From positions 1 through 33,560 of the forward strand of contig JAPPGB010000070.1 of NCBI GenBank assembly GCA_028821475.1: a stretch of 33,560 nucleotides of DNA. Direction: 5' to 3'. Shown piece by piece: positions 20,698 through 29,348 of the stretch. This DNA is from Spirochaetaceae bacterium. GTDB lineage: Bacteria > Spirochaetota > Spirochaetia > SZUA-6 > Bin103. A program made the position numbers and the translations under genes. Under the pieces are notes generated by a model that searched no databases, was not told the DNA's origin, and saw nothing but the letters and a program-made list of their open reading frames with translations. Numbering within the stretch: position 1 is the first letter of the stretch; each line of letters begins with the position of its first letter.

Positions 20698-22296
20698 TCA
20701 GTAGGGGATGGGGAGCTCGCCGACGGGGACCTCGATCAGGGTGGGGACGGGGCTGGCGACGGCGCGCTTGAGGGCCGCCTCCAGTTGCTCCGGGCCGAAC
20801 GCGCGCATGCCGCGTACGCCGTACGCCTCGGCCAGCTTCATGAAGTCGGGGTTGTACAGCTCCGAGCCGTACACCCGGCCATCGAACCGGCGGCGCTGGT
20901 CGCGGCGCACGTTGCCGTAGGCGTGGTCGTTGAACACCACCGCCACGGCGTTGATGCCGTAGCGCACCGCGGTGGCCAGCTCCTGGCTGTTGTACAGGAA
21001 GCCGCCGTCGCCCGAGATCAGCACCACCGCGCGGTGCGGCTGCCCGACCTTGGCCCCGAGCGCCGTGGGATAGCCGTAGCCGAGGGTGCCGAAGTAGGAC
21101 GGGGTGATGTAGGAACGCGGCGCGTAGATCGGACAGTGGGCGCGGCTGTAGTAGCCGAGCTGGGTGAAGTCCTGCACGATGATGCCGTCGTCGGGGGTGG
21201 CGGAGCGGATCGCCCGCATGAACGACTTCAGCGGTTCCGGCTCCTCGGAGCCGTCGAAGCGCTGCGCGTAGAGCGCCTCCAGTTCCGCCTGCCGGCTCGG
21301 GAGCGGCGCCATGCGCTCCTGCAACTGCCGGTGCAGCGCCTCCAGAGTGGCGCGCGCGTCGCCCACCATGCCGGCGGTGTTGGCGTAGTTGCGCCCGACC
21401 TCCGCCGCGTCGATGTCGATCTGTACCACCTGCTGCCCGCCGAGCAGGGCCGGCATCGCCATCCGCGTACCCACCGCCAGGATCACGTCATGCTCGGCGC
21501 GCCGCTCCCGGTAGCTGTCCCGCCCGAAGCTGATCGGCCCCAGGGAAAGATGGTGGCGGTCCGAGATCGCACCGCGCCCCTCGCCGGTGGCGAACACCGG
21601 CGCCTGCAGGTGCTCGGCCACCTTCAGCAGCGCCTCGTGGGCGTCGGACGCATGGACGCCGCCGCCCGCCCAGATCGCCGGGTTGGACGCCGCGGCGAGC
21701 AATTCCGCACCGCGCGCGACCTCCGCGTCGCCGGCGGCCGTACGCTTGCACTCCGCCGGGTCGAGCAACTCGACCTCCGCTTTTTCCGATAGCGCTTCGG
21801 GCGGAATCTCGATCTCCACCGGGCGCGGGCGGCCCGACCGTAACTGCACGAACGCCTCGTGGACGCCCTGCGCGGCGTCGGCGGCGTGCAGGATGCGCTT
21901 GCCCCACTTGATCACCGGGCGCACGGTGTCGAGCTGATCGTTGATCTCGTGCAGCACGCCGCGGTCCACGCCGATCAGGGCACGCTCCACCTGGCCGGCG
22001 ATCACCAGCATCGGCGACGACGCCGAGTAGGCGGTGCCGATGCCCGCCGAGGCGTTCTGCAGCCCGGGGCCCGGCACCACCAACGCCGTGCCGATGCCGG
22101 CGCCGGTGCGCGAGTAACCGTCGGCCATGTAAGTGGTGGCCTGCTCGTGCCGGGTGGTGATAAAGCGGATATCCTCCTGCTCGGCGAGCCCGTCGAGCAG
22201 GTGGTAGAGCTGCACGCCGGGCAGGCCGAAGATCACCCGCACCCCCTCGCGGTGAAGCTGTCGGGCGAGCGCCTGGCCGCCGGTCATCCTGGGCAT
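20698..22296 (-). CDS. Thiamine-diphosphate-dependent enzyme, acetolactate synthase-like
   Basis: 532-residue member of the large-subunit acetolactate synthase/benzoylformate decarboxylase group. The catalytic Glu lies in 'FITTRHEQATTYMADGYSR' (E51). The central domain spans about 190-320. The C-terminal ThDP-binding motif starts at residue 429 (GDGG...) and ends at the 'VVFND' Asn-Asp. No FAD-specific features or partner small subunit are present, and no ilvC neighbours it, so branched-chain amino-acid synthesis is unlikely. A decarboxylase or lyase of another 2-oxoacid is more likely. ATG at 22296 follows GAGGA by ten bases; ATG at 22287 is an alternative. Transcribed away from the gcv operon. 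Confidence 0.85.
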   Translation of the reverse strand: MPRMTGGQALARQLHREGVRVIFGLPGVQLYHLLDGLAEQEDIRFITTRHEQATTYMADGYSRTGAGIGTALVVPGPGLQNASAGIGTAYSASSPMLVIAGQVERALIGVDRGVLHEINDQLDTVRPVIKWGKRILHAADAAQGVHEAFVQLRSGRPRPVEIEIPPEALSEKAEVELLDPAECKRTAAGDAEVARGAELLAAASNPAIWAGGGVHASDAHEALLKVAEHLQAPVFATGEGRGAISDRHHLSLGPISFGRDSYRERRAEHDVILAVGTRMAMPALLGGQQVVQIDIDAAEVGRNYANTAGMVGDARATLEALHRQLQERMAPLPSRQAELEALYAQRFDGSEEPEPLKSFMRAIRSATPDDGIIVQDFTQLGYYSRAHCPIYAPRSYITPSYFGTLGYGYPTALGAKVGQPHRAVVLISGDGGFLYNSQELATAVRYGINAVAVVFNDHAYGNVRRDQRRRFDGRVYGSELYNPDFMKLAEAYGVRGMRAFGPEQLEAALKRAVASPVPTLIEVPVGELPIPY

Positions 22297-22384
22297 GGCT
22301 GGTAGTTCCTCAAGTCCCGCGCGATCGACACGCGCTGCATTTGGTGCGGCCCGCGCCCGAGAGCAACGCCCGCGCCCGCATTGT

Positions 22385-22765
22385 TGCGCCGCCGGCCCGA
22401 TGACGCAAGGTGGGCGCAGGGTCGCCGGGTGGGCGCGCTTGAGACCGCCCTGCGCTGGCTGATTCAGGCCATCAGCCCGTTGACGCAGGGTGGGCTTCGG
22501 GTCGCCATGTGATCGCTTTTGGGGCCGCCGTGCGCTGGCTGATTCAGGCCATCAGCCGTTGACGCAGGTGGGCTTCGGCGCGCCATGTGGTCGCTCTTGG
22601 TGCCGCCGCACGCTGGCCAGAGCAGGCCATCAGCCCGTTGACGCAGGGTAGGCCTCGGGTCGATGTGGGCGCGCTGGGGCAAGGCCCGCGCTGGCTGGGG
22701 CCATGCCATCGGCCCGTTGACGCAGGGTGGGCGCCGGCCGCCGTGCGGGTGCGCTTGGAAGCGGC
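22385..22765. repeat. Tandem repeat block, period about 79 bp, five degenerate copies
   Basis: The landmark word GTTGACGCAGG recurs at 22479, 22558, 22637 and 22716, with a variant GATGACGCAAGG at 22399: intervals 80, 79, 79 and 79. Around each word lie GCGCTGGCTG, AGGCCATCAGCCC, GGGCTTCGGGTCGCC and GTGATCGCTTT-like blocks with moderate divergence. The period is not a multiple of three and no frame persists, so it is not coding. It fills the gap between the divergent ThDP-enzyme gene and gcvT. Confidence 0.8.
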
Positions 22766-22810
22766 TCACGGGCGGCTGAATTGTGCCGGCAGGATCGGTA
22801 TCATGGTGGT

Positions 22811-23902
22811 ATGCGCCGCACGCCGCTGCACTCGGTTCACCAGCGCCTGGGGGCACGCCTGGTGCCGTTCGCGGGCTGGGAGATGCCGGTGCAGTACACC
22901 GGCATCGTCGCCGAGCACCGCGCCGTGCGCAGCGCCGCCGGCCTGTTCGACGTCAGCCACATGGGCGAGCTTGACCTGCGCGGCCCCGGCGCCGCCGCCG
23001 CGGTGGCTCGCCTGACGTGCGCGGACGTGGATCGCATCGAGGAGGGGCAGGCGCGCTATTCGCTGGTGCTGGACGAGGCCGCCGGCATCATCGACGACGT
23101 GATCGTGTACCGGCTCGCCGACCGCCACTACCGGCTGGTGGTCAACGCTTCCAATACCGCGGCGGTGCTCGATCACTCCCGGAACGCCACCGCGGCGGCG
23201 CCCGGTGTCGAACTGGTGGATCGCAGCGCCGAACTCGCCCTGCTTGCCGTGCAGGGACCCCGTGCGACCGACATCGTCGCCCGGCTCGCGGACGGCGACG
23301 TGTCGACCATCGGTACCTACCGCTGCCGGGCGCACCGCGTGGCGGGCCGCGCGGTGCTGTTGGCGCGTACCGGCTACACCGGCGAGGACGGCTTCGAGCT
23401 GTTCGTCGCGGCCGATCAGGCGGAGTCGCTCTGGAACGCGCTGCTGCAGGCGGGCACGGCGTCGGGGTTGCGGGCCGCGGGGCTGGGCGCGCGCGACACG
23501 TTGCGGCTGGAGGCGAGCATGCCGCTGTACGGCCACGAGCTGACCCGCGACGTGTCGCCGCTGGAGGTGGGCCTCGGCCGGTTCGTGTCGCGCGGCGACG
23601 GCTACGTCGGTGCCGCGGCGATCGCCCGGCAGCGCGCCGCCGGTGTCGCCCGCCGCCTCGTGCACCTGCACCTCGCCGGCCGCGCCATCGCCCGCCAGGG
23701 ATTCGCCATCACCACCACCGGCGGCACCGACATCGGGACGGTCACCAGCGGCAGTTATGGTCCGTGGCTGCAACGCAGTATTGCCATGGGGCTGGTTACG
23801 CGCGAGCATGCCGCCAGGGGCAGCGAACTGGCCGTCCTGGTGCGCGGGCGCGCGCAGGCCGCCACGGTGGTTGCGCGGCCCTTCTATCGGAGGAGTACAT
23901 AA
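22811..23902 (+). CDS. gcvT: Glycine cleavage system T protein (aminomethyltransferase)
   Basis: 363 residues, usual length. It transfers the methylene group from aminomethyl-lipoyl H protein to tetrahydrofolate, releasing ammonia. The N-terminus '[20 protein letters not shown]' and '[20 protein letters not shown]' are classic GcvT. '[10 protein letters not shown]' carries the folate/active-site Asp pair, '[14 protein letters not shown]' and '[17 protein letters not shown]' are further hallmarks. The ATG at 22811 fits homologues; an in-frame start at 22727 would add 28 unconserved residues. It is first in a four-gene operon and is followed after two bases by gcvH. Confidence 0.95.
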   Translation: MRRTPLHSVHQRLGARLVPFAGWEMPVQYTGIVAEHRAVRSAAGLFDVSHMGELDLRGPGAAAAVARLTCADVDRIEEGQARYSLVLDEAAGIIDDVIVYRLADRHYRLVVNASNTAAVLDHSRNATAAAPGVELVDRSAELALLAVQGPRATDIVARLADGDVSTIGTYRCRAHRVAGRAVLLARTGYTGEDGFELFVAADQAESLWNALLQAGTASGLRAAGLGARDTLRLEASMPLYGHELTRDVSPLEVGLGRFVSRGDGYVGAAAIARQRAAGVARRLVHLHLAGRAIARQGFAITTTGGTDIGTVTSGSYGPWLQRSIAMGLVTREHAARGSELAVLVRGRAQAATVVARPFYRRST

Positions 23903-23904
23903 GA

Positions 23905-24285
23905 GTGAGCATTCCCGAGAATCTGCACTACACGGCGGAGCACGAGTGGCTGCGCCAGGATGGCGAACTCGCGGTCATCGGCATTACCGACCATGCCCAG
24001 GCTGAGCTCGGCGACGTGGTGTACCTCGAGTTGCCGGAGGCCGGCAGCGCGATCGTGCAAGGCGAGTCGTTCGGCGTAATCGAGAGCGTCAAGGCGGCCA
24101 GCGACCTGTATGCGCCGATCAGCGGCGAGGTAACGGCGGTGAACGGCGACCTGGAAGCGGCGCCGCAACGGGTCAACGAGTCGCCCTACGACGGCGGCTG
24201 GCTGATCAAGGTACGCCCGAGCCGGTTCGCCGACGAACAGGCCGCCCTGCTCGACGCTACGGCCTACGCCGCCCTGCTGCCCTGA
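23905..24285 (+). CDS. gcvH: Glycine cleavage system H protein (lipoyl carrier)
   Basis: 126 residues. GTG start with GGAGGAG nine bases upstream, overlapping the end of gcvT. 'LHYTAEHEWLRQDGELAVIG', 'ITDHAQAELGDVVYLELPE' and 'VIESVKAASDLYAPISGEV' give the full H-protein fold; K63 is the lipoylated lysine. 'NESPYDGGWLIKV' is the standard C-terminal motif. It shuttles the aminomethyl intermediate between the P and T proteins. Lipoylation needs LipA/LipB or LplA encoded elsewhere. Confidence 0.95.
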   Translation: MSIPENLHYTAEHEWLRQDGELAVIGITDHAQAELGDVVYLELPEAGSAIVQGESFGVIESVKAASDLYAPISGEVTAVNGDLEAAPQRVNESPYDGGWLIKVRPSRFADEQAALLDATAYAALLP

Positions 24286-24297
24286 CCCGAGACGGCG

Positions 24298-25641
24298 GTG
24301 CGCTACACCCCCCACACCGAGGCGGAGATCGCCGCCATGCTGGACGCCATCGGCGTCTACTCGATCGATGAGCTGTTCGCCGACGTCCCGCGCGAGCACC
24401 GCTTCCCGCGCCTCGACCTGCCGGACGGGCTCAGCGAGCAGGAGGTTGCGGCACTGTTCCGCGACCTGGCGGCGCGCAACGGGTCCATGGACGCTCACAG
24501 TTGCTTCCTCGGCGCCGGCGCCTACCACCACTACACCCCGGCGCTGATCCCGCACCTGTTGTTCCGCAGCGAGTTCTACACCGCCTACACCCCCTACCAG
24601 CCGGAGGTGAGCCAGGGCACGCTGCAGACCATCTTCGAGTTCCAGACCATGATTGCCCGGCTGTTCGGCATGGAGGTGGCCAACGCGTCGATGTACGACG
24701 GCTCCACGGCGCTCGCCGAGGCGGCCCTGATGGCGGCGCGGCTGCGCCGCGGGCGCGGCACCATCGCCGTGAGCGAGGCGGTCCACCCGGAGTACCGCGA
24801 GGTGCTGGCCACCTACCTGTCGGGTATCGGCCTGCGCATCGTCACCATCCCGTTCGACCGAACCACCGGGCGCACCGAGCCGGAGGCGGTTGCCGCGGCC
24901 ATCGACTCCGAGACCGCCGCCGTACTGGTGCAATACCCCAATTTCCTCGGTGCGATCGAGCCGGTCGCGGAACTCAGCGAGGCGGCCCACGCCGGCGGCG
25001 CGCTGTCGGTGGTGTCCGCCGACCCGGTCGCTCAGGCGATGCTGCGCCCGCCGGGGGAACTGGGCGCCGACATCGCCACCGCCGAGGGGCAGCCGCTCGG
25101 CCTGCCGCTGTTCTACGGCGGCCCCTACGTCGGCCTGCTCGCCACCTCGATGCGCAACGTCCGGCAGATGCCCGGCCGCCTGGCCGGGCTGGCCCAGGAC
25201 GCTGACGGCCGGCGCGGGTTCGTGCTCACCCTGAAACCGCGCGAGCAGGACATTCGCCGCGAGAAGGCGACTAGCAACATCTGTACCAACGAGGCGCTGA
25301 TCGCCACCGCGGTGACCATCTACCTGGCGGCGCTCGGGCCGGCGGGACTGCGCGAGGTGGCCGACCAATGCTACCACCGCAGTCATCACCTGGCCGCCCG
25401 GCTCGCCGAGCTTCCCGGCATCGACCGCCCGTTTACCGCGCCCTTCTTCCGCGAGTTCGTGGTGCGCCCGCCGCTGCCTCCGGCGCAACTGAACCGCCGG
25501 CTGTGGGAACGGGAGGGCATCATCGGCGGCCTCGACCTGGGCCGCTTCGACCTGGGCCTGGAGGGCTGCTGGCTGCTGACCGCCACCGAGATGAATTCCC
25601 GCGCCGCCATCGACCGGCTGGTAGAGGCGGTCGCTTCATGA
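24298..25641 (+). CDS. gcvPA: Glycine dehydrogenase (decarboxylating) subunit 1
   Basis: 447 residues, typical. It is the N-terminal half of the split P protein, forming a heterodimer with GcvPB. Hallmarks are '[20 protein letters not shown]' (after HSC), '[20 protein letters not shown]', '[20 protein letters not shown]', '[14 protein letters not shown]' and '[20 protein letters not shown]'. GTG start 12 bases after the gcvH stop, with no clear Shine-Dalgarno, implying translational coupling. The stop overlaps the next ATG (ATGA). Confidence 0.95.
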   Translation: MRYTPHTEAEIAAMLDAIGVYSIDELFADVPREHRFPRLDLPDGLSEQEVAALFRDLAARNGSMDAHSCFLGAGAYHHYTPALIPHLLFRSEFYTAYTPYQPEVSQGTLQTIFEFQTMIARLFGMEVANASMYDGSTALAEAALMAARLRRGRGTIAVSEAVHPEYREVLATYLSGIGLRIVTIPFDRTTGRTEPEAVAAAIDSETAAVLVQYPNFLGAIEPVAELSEAAHAGGALSVVSADPVAQAMLRPPGELGADIATAEGQPLGLPLFYGGPYVGLLATSMRNVRQMPGRLAGLAQDADGRRGFVLTLKPREQDIRREKATSNICTNEALIATAVTIYLAALGPAGLREVADQCYHRSHHLAARLAELPGIDRPFTAPFFREFVVRPPLPPAQLNRRLWEREGIIGGLDLGRFDLGLEGCWLLTATEMNSRAAIDRLVEAVAS

Positions 25642-27392
25642 GCGCCGCGCAACTCCGCCGCGCGGACGGAGGAGACGCCGGAGCGGGGCTGCCGGGCAAC
25701 GAGGTTGCGCCACCGCCTGGCGCAACGCCCGGCAGCGCACGGTCGGCGGATGCCTCCAGCGGCGCCGAAGCCGGCGCGCCGCCCGCGGCCGGGACACCTT
25801 CGCCACGCGCATCGCCGGACTACGCGCGGTCGTCAGAGACCGGCCGCGGAGCGGGAGCCGGAACGCGGGACGCCGCCCGGACGCCATTCCCAGGCACGGC
25901 ACCGTCGACCGTGGCCGCGCCGGTCGACACCGGGCTGCTGCCCGCGCCGCCGCTGCTGTTCGAGCAGTCGGTGCCGGGGCGCAACGGCGTCCAGCTCGCA
26001 CCGCTCGACGTACCGCGCAGCGCGCTGCTGCCGGACGAGCTGCTGCGCACCGGGCTGCCCCTGCCGGAACTGTCGGAGCCGGAGGTGGTGCGCCACTTCA
26101 CCAACACTTCGCGGCGCAATTTCTCGGTCGACCAGGGCTTCTACCCGCTCGGCTCGTGCACCATGAAGTACAACCCGAAGATCAACGACCGGGTCGCCGA
26201 CCTGCCGGGGCTGGCCGCCATCCACCCCTACCAGGACGAGGCAACGGTGCAGGGCGCACTGCGCCTGCTCTGGGAACTGCAGGAGTGGCTCGGCGAGATC
26301 GCCGGGTTGCCCGCCGTATCCCTGCAGCCCTCGGCCGGGGCGCACGGCGAGCTGACCGGCGCGCTGATCATCCGCGCCTACCACGAGGCGGCGGGCCGGC
26401 AACGCACCACGATGCTGGTGCCCGATTCGGCGCACGGCACCAACCCCGCCACCGCCGCCATGGCCGGCTACCGGGCGCGCACCGTGCCAACCGGCAAGGA
26501 CGGCAGCCTCGACTTCGCAGCGCTGCAGGACGCGCTCGGCGACGATGTCGCCGGCCTGATGATCACCAATCCCAACACGCTCGGCCTGTTCGTGGAGGGC
26601 ATCACCGACATCGCCGCGGCGGTGCACGAGGCCGGCGGGCTGGTGTACATGGACGGCGCCAACATGAACGCCATGGTCGGCGTCGCGCGCCCCGGCGACC
26701 TGGGCACCGACATTCTGCACTTCAACCTGCACAAGACCTTCAGCGTGCCGCACGGCGGCGGCGGTCCCGGCGCCGGGGCCACCGCGGTCACCGCCGAGCT
26801 GGCCCCGTTTCTGCCGCCGCCGGTGGTATGCCGCGACGGCGACCGCTACCGCCACGACTACCGGCGCCCGCGCTCGATCGGCCGGGTGCGTGCCTTCTAC
26901 GGCAACTTCAACAACGCGGTGCGCGGTTACGCATACCTGCGCTCACTCGGCGGCGACGGCCTCGCCGAGATGAGCCGGCTGGCCGTGTTGAATGCCAATT
27001 ACCTGCGCGCCGCTCTCGCCGGCGACCTGGAGCTGCCGTACCCGCGCATCTGCAAGCACGAGGCGGTGTTCAGCGCCCGCCGCGTGGCGAAGGATCATGG
27101 CGTCCGTACGCTCGACATCGCCAAGCGGCTCATCGACTACGGCATTCACCCGCCCACCATCTACTTCCCGCTCATCGTTCCGGAGGCGCTGATGGTGGAA
27201 CCGACCGAGACCGAGTCCAAGCACACCCTCGATCACTTCATCGCCGCGCTGCGCGCCATTCTCGCCGAGGCCGCCGCCACGCCCGAACTGGTCCGCGCCG
27301 CACCGCACTCCACGCCCATCGGACGCCTCGACGAAGCGACGGCGGCGCGCCGGCCGGTGCTGACCTGGCCGCTGCCGGGCGACCGGCCGTAG
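25638..27392 (+). CDS. gcvPB: Glycine dehydrogenase (decarboxylating) subunit 2, with N-terminal extension
   Basis: Catalytic, PLP-binding half of the split P protein. The conserved part begins near residue 105 ('[20 protein letters not shown]') and includes '[19 protein letters not shown]', '[19 protein letters not shown]', '[17 protein letters not shown]', '[12 protein letters not shown]', 'DGANMNA' and '[20 protein letters not shown]' with the PLP lysine at K366. The total is 584 residues against about 480-500 usual. The excess is an N-terminal stretch of about 100 residues made mostly of Ala, Gly, Pro, Ser and Thr, presumably disordered. The ATG overlaps the gcvPA stop. No lpd gene follows, so the L protein is encoded elsewhere. 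Confidence 0.95.
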   Translation: MSAAQLRRADGGDAGAGLPGNEVAPPPGATPGSARSADASSGAEAGAPPAAGTPSPRASPDYARSSETGRGAGAGTRDAARTPFPGTAPSTVAAPVDTGLLPAPPLLFEQSVPGRNGVQLAPLDVPRSALLPDELLRTGLPLPELSEPEVVRHFTNTSRRNFSVDQGFYPLGSCTMKYNPKINDRVADLPGLAAIHPYQDEATVQGALRLLWELQEWLGEIAGLPAVSLQPSAGAHGELTGALIIRAYHEAAGRQRTTMLVPDSAHGTNPATAAMAGYRARTVPTGKDGSLDFAALQDALGDDVAGLMITNPNTLGLFVEGITDIAAAVHEAGGLVYMDGANMNAMVGVARPGDLGTDILHFNLHKTFSVPHGGGGPGAGATAVTAELAPFLPPPVVCRDGDRYRHDYRRPRSIGRVRAFYGNFNNAVRGYAYLRSLGGDGLAEMSRLAVLNANYLRAALAGDLELPYPRICKHEAVFSARRVAKDHGVRTLDIAKRLIDYGIHPPTIYFPLIVPEALMVEPTETESKHTLDHFIAALRAILAEAAATPELVRAAPHSTPIGRLDEATAARRPVLTWPLPGDRP

Positions 27393-27420
27393 CACCCCGG
27401 CAAGCGGTTCGGACGATAAC

Positions 27421-27448
27421 TGGACGCCGCGTGCAGTCTGGGCATAAT
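27421..27448 (+). promoter_or_regulatory. Candidate promoter of the antiporter gene
   Basis: TGGACG (27421-27426) and CATAAT (27443-27448), 16 bases apart, match the -35 and -10 boxes at four and five of six positions. It would give a leader of about 40 bases to the ATG at 27496, with TAAGG ten bases before that ATG. The region is locally AT-rich compared with its surroundings. Confidence 0.4.
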
Positions 27449-27495
27449 AGGATTCAGTATCGCAATGCTCGATAGACGGATAAGGTTTCCATAAC

Positions 27496-29151
27496 ATGTT
27501 GCTGGACGTTCTGCTCCCACTTGGTCTTCTCATCGTCGTAGCGAAGCTGGTCGAAGGCTTCCTCGGGCGCTTCGGGCTGAGTTCCATCATCGCCTACACC
27601 GCGACCGGCCTCCTCCTCGGACCGGTACTCGGGATCGTGGAGCCGTCGCCCGAGATTCAGTTGTTCCTCGGGCTCGGCATCTTCGTGCTGTTCTTCCTGG
27701 TCGGTCTCGACGAGATCGACATCCAGGGGTTCGTGGCTACCATCCGCGGACGCTATTTCGTGGCCGCGGTGCTGTCGGTGATCATCTCGCTGGCGGCCGC
27801 CATGCTGGTCACCTCCGATCTTGCCGGACTCCCGTTCGCGCTTGGCCTGCATTTCACCGAGGCACTGGCGCTGGCCGGCATCCTGTCGCTGTCGAGCCTC
27901 GGGCTGGTGGCCAAGGTGCTTGCCGACTCCGGCCACCTAAAGGAACCGATCGGCCTGAAGATCTTCACCATCGTGGCGATCGCCGAGGTGGCCGCGCTGC
28001 TGGTGGTGGGGTTCACCATCGGCGAACACCACGAGCCGAGCCTGATGGGGATGGTCACCCTGCTGCTGCAGATCTTCGGGTTCGTGGTGATCACCTGGGT
28101 GCTGTCCACCCGGGTGCTGCCGCCGGCGATCGTGTTTCTGCAGCGCTTCCTGAATGTTCCCGAGCTGTCGTTCGGACTGCTGCTCGGCGGGCTGTTCCTG
28201 ATCGTGGTCGGGGCCGAGAAGATCGGTCTGCACGGCACCATCGGGGCGCTGTTGTTCGGCGTCGCGCTGTCCGGACTGCCGCAGCGCGTCCACTGGGAGA
28301 TCATGCCGGGGATGCGCAGTGCGTCGGAAGGACTGTTCGTGCCGCTGTTCTTCGCCTCGGCCGGCCTGCAGTTCGACCTGTCCTTCACCGCCCTGCCGCT
28401 GGCCACGATTGCCGCGCTGGCGGTGATACCGCTGGTGGGCAAGTTCGTGGGGGCGTTCCTCAGCACCTACCTGACCCGCATCGAGGCGCCGTTCACGCTC
28501 GCCACCGGGTTGATGTCGAAGGGGGTGGCCGAAATCGCGCTGCTCCTGGTCCTGCTCGAGTTCGGGGTAATCGGGCAGGACGTGTTCTCGCTGTTCGTGC
28601 TCATCATGTTCGGCTACATCCTGTTCATGCCGCCGATCCTCGGCTTCGCGATCAAGCGAACCCGCCTGACCAGCACCGCCGAGCTGCCGCAGTCGGTGCC
28701 GCTCTCCTACGTCCGCGCCGCGCTCGGCGACGTCAAGGTGAGCTCCGTTCTCGACCGCACCCGCGCCTACCCGGGGCCGGACGTGACGGTGCAGAGTTTC
28801 GCCGACGACTGGGTGGTGCCGAAGGAGCGCGACTACGTGGTGGTCGACGACGGCAAGGTGGCCGGCATCGTGTCACTGAGCAGGATCCGTTCGATCGCCA
28901 AGGACCAGCGCGCGACCACGACCGTGGCCGAGGTGCTGCGCGCCAAGATCCCGCCGGCGTGGTCCGACGAACTGATCGTCGACGTGATGGAACGGATGAA
29001 CGAACACTCACTGGCCGTGATGCCGATCAATGACCGCGAATCGGGCGACTTCGTCGGCACCGTCGAGAGCCAGAACCTGCTCGACTTGGTCGTGTTGATG
29101 GACGAAATCAAGAAAGAGGCCGAGAATATGCAGGAAGCGGAATCCGACTGA
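27496..29151 (+). CDS. CPA2-type cation/proton antiporter with CBS domains
   Basis: 551 residues. Residues 1-395 contain about 12 hydrophobic segments of the sodium/hydrogen exchanger (KefB/NapA-like) family: 'FGLSSIIAYTATGLLLGPVL', 'GIFVLFFLVGLDEIDIQGF', 'ALAGILSLSSLGLVAKVLAD' and 'HGTIGALLFGVALSGLPQ'. 'TLATGLMSKGVAEIALLLVL' matches the helix after the crossover. The last 150 residues are cytoplasmic, with two CBS motifs ('VDDGKVAGIVSLSRIR' and 'MPINDRESGDFVGTVESQNL'), suggesting control by a nucleotide ligand rather than a TrkA-N domain. Transported ion (Na+ or K+) unknown. It is transcribed alone. Confidence 0.85.
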   Translation: MLLDVLLPLGLLIVVAKLVEGFLGRFGLSSIIAYTATGLLLGPVLGIVEPSPEIQLFLGLGIFVLFFLVGLDEIDIQGFVATIRGRYFVAAVLSVIISLAAAMLVTSDLAGLPFALGLHFTEALALAGILSLSSLGLVAKVLADSGHLKEPIGLKIFTIVAIAEVAALLVVGFTIGEHHEPSLMGMVTLLLQIFGFVVITWVLSTRVLPPAIVFLQRFLNVPELSFGLLLGGLFLIVVGAEKIGLHGTIGALLFGVALSGLPQRVHWEIMPGMRSASEGLFVPLFFASAGLQFDLSFTALPLATIAALAVIPLVGKFVGAFLSTYLTRIEAPFTLATGLMSKGVAEIALLLVLLEFGVIGQDVFSLFVLIMFGYILFMPPILGFAIKRTRLTSTAELPQSVPLSYVRAALGDVKVSSVLDRTRAYPGPDVTVQSFADDWVVPKERDYVVVDDGKVAGIVSLSRIRSIAKDQRATTTVAEVLRAKIPPAWSDELIVDVMERMNEHSLAVMPINDRESGDFVGTVESQNLLDLVVLMDEIKKEAENMQEAESD

Positions 29152-29348
29152 GAGGCCGGCTGGCAGAAAGCGGGCCGAAAGCGCCGACTTCGGGGCGCGA
29201 GATCGGGAAGCTCACGACGGCCGCCGTCCATGCGAACGGGCAGCCGCCACGCCGCGATCATCCCGGGCGGCCGCTCCGTCGCCGAGCATGCGCCGGCTGC
29301 GAATCCGCGGCGAAACTGGTACCATCAAGGCGAGCGAGGGCGCGCGTC

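Noticed and set aside
22385-22765. CRISPR array
   Set aside because: The whole 79-bp unit is repeated with divergence; there are no short identical repeats with unique spacers and no cas genes.
22385-22810. Glycine riboswitch upstream of gcvT
   Set aside because: The gcv operon is a common target, but the tandem 79-bp units lack the conserved glycine aptamer core, and their period and sequence do not fit paired aptamers.
23884-25488. 534-codon minus-strand open frame across gcvH and gcvPA
   Set aside because: Antisense to two unmistakable glycine cleavage genes; no motif or start signal of its own.
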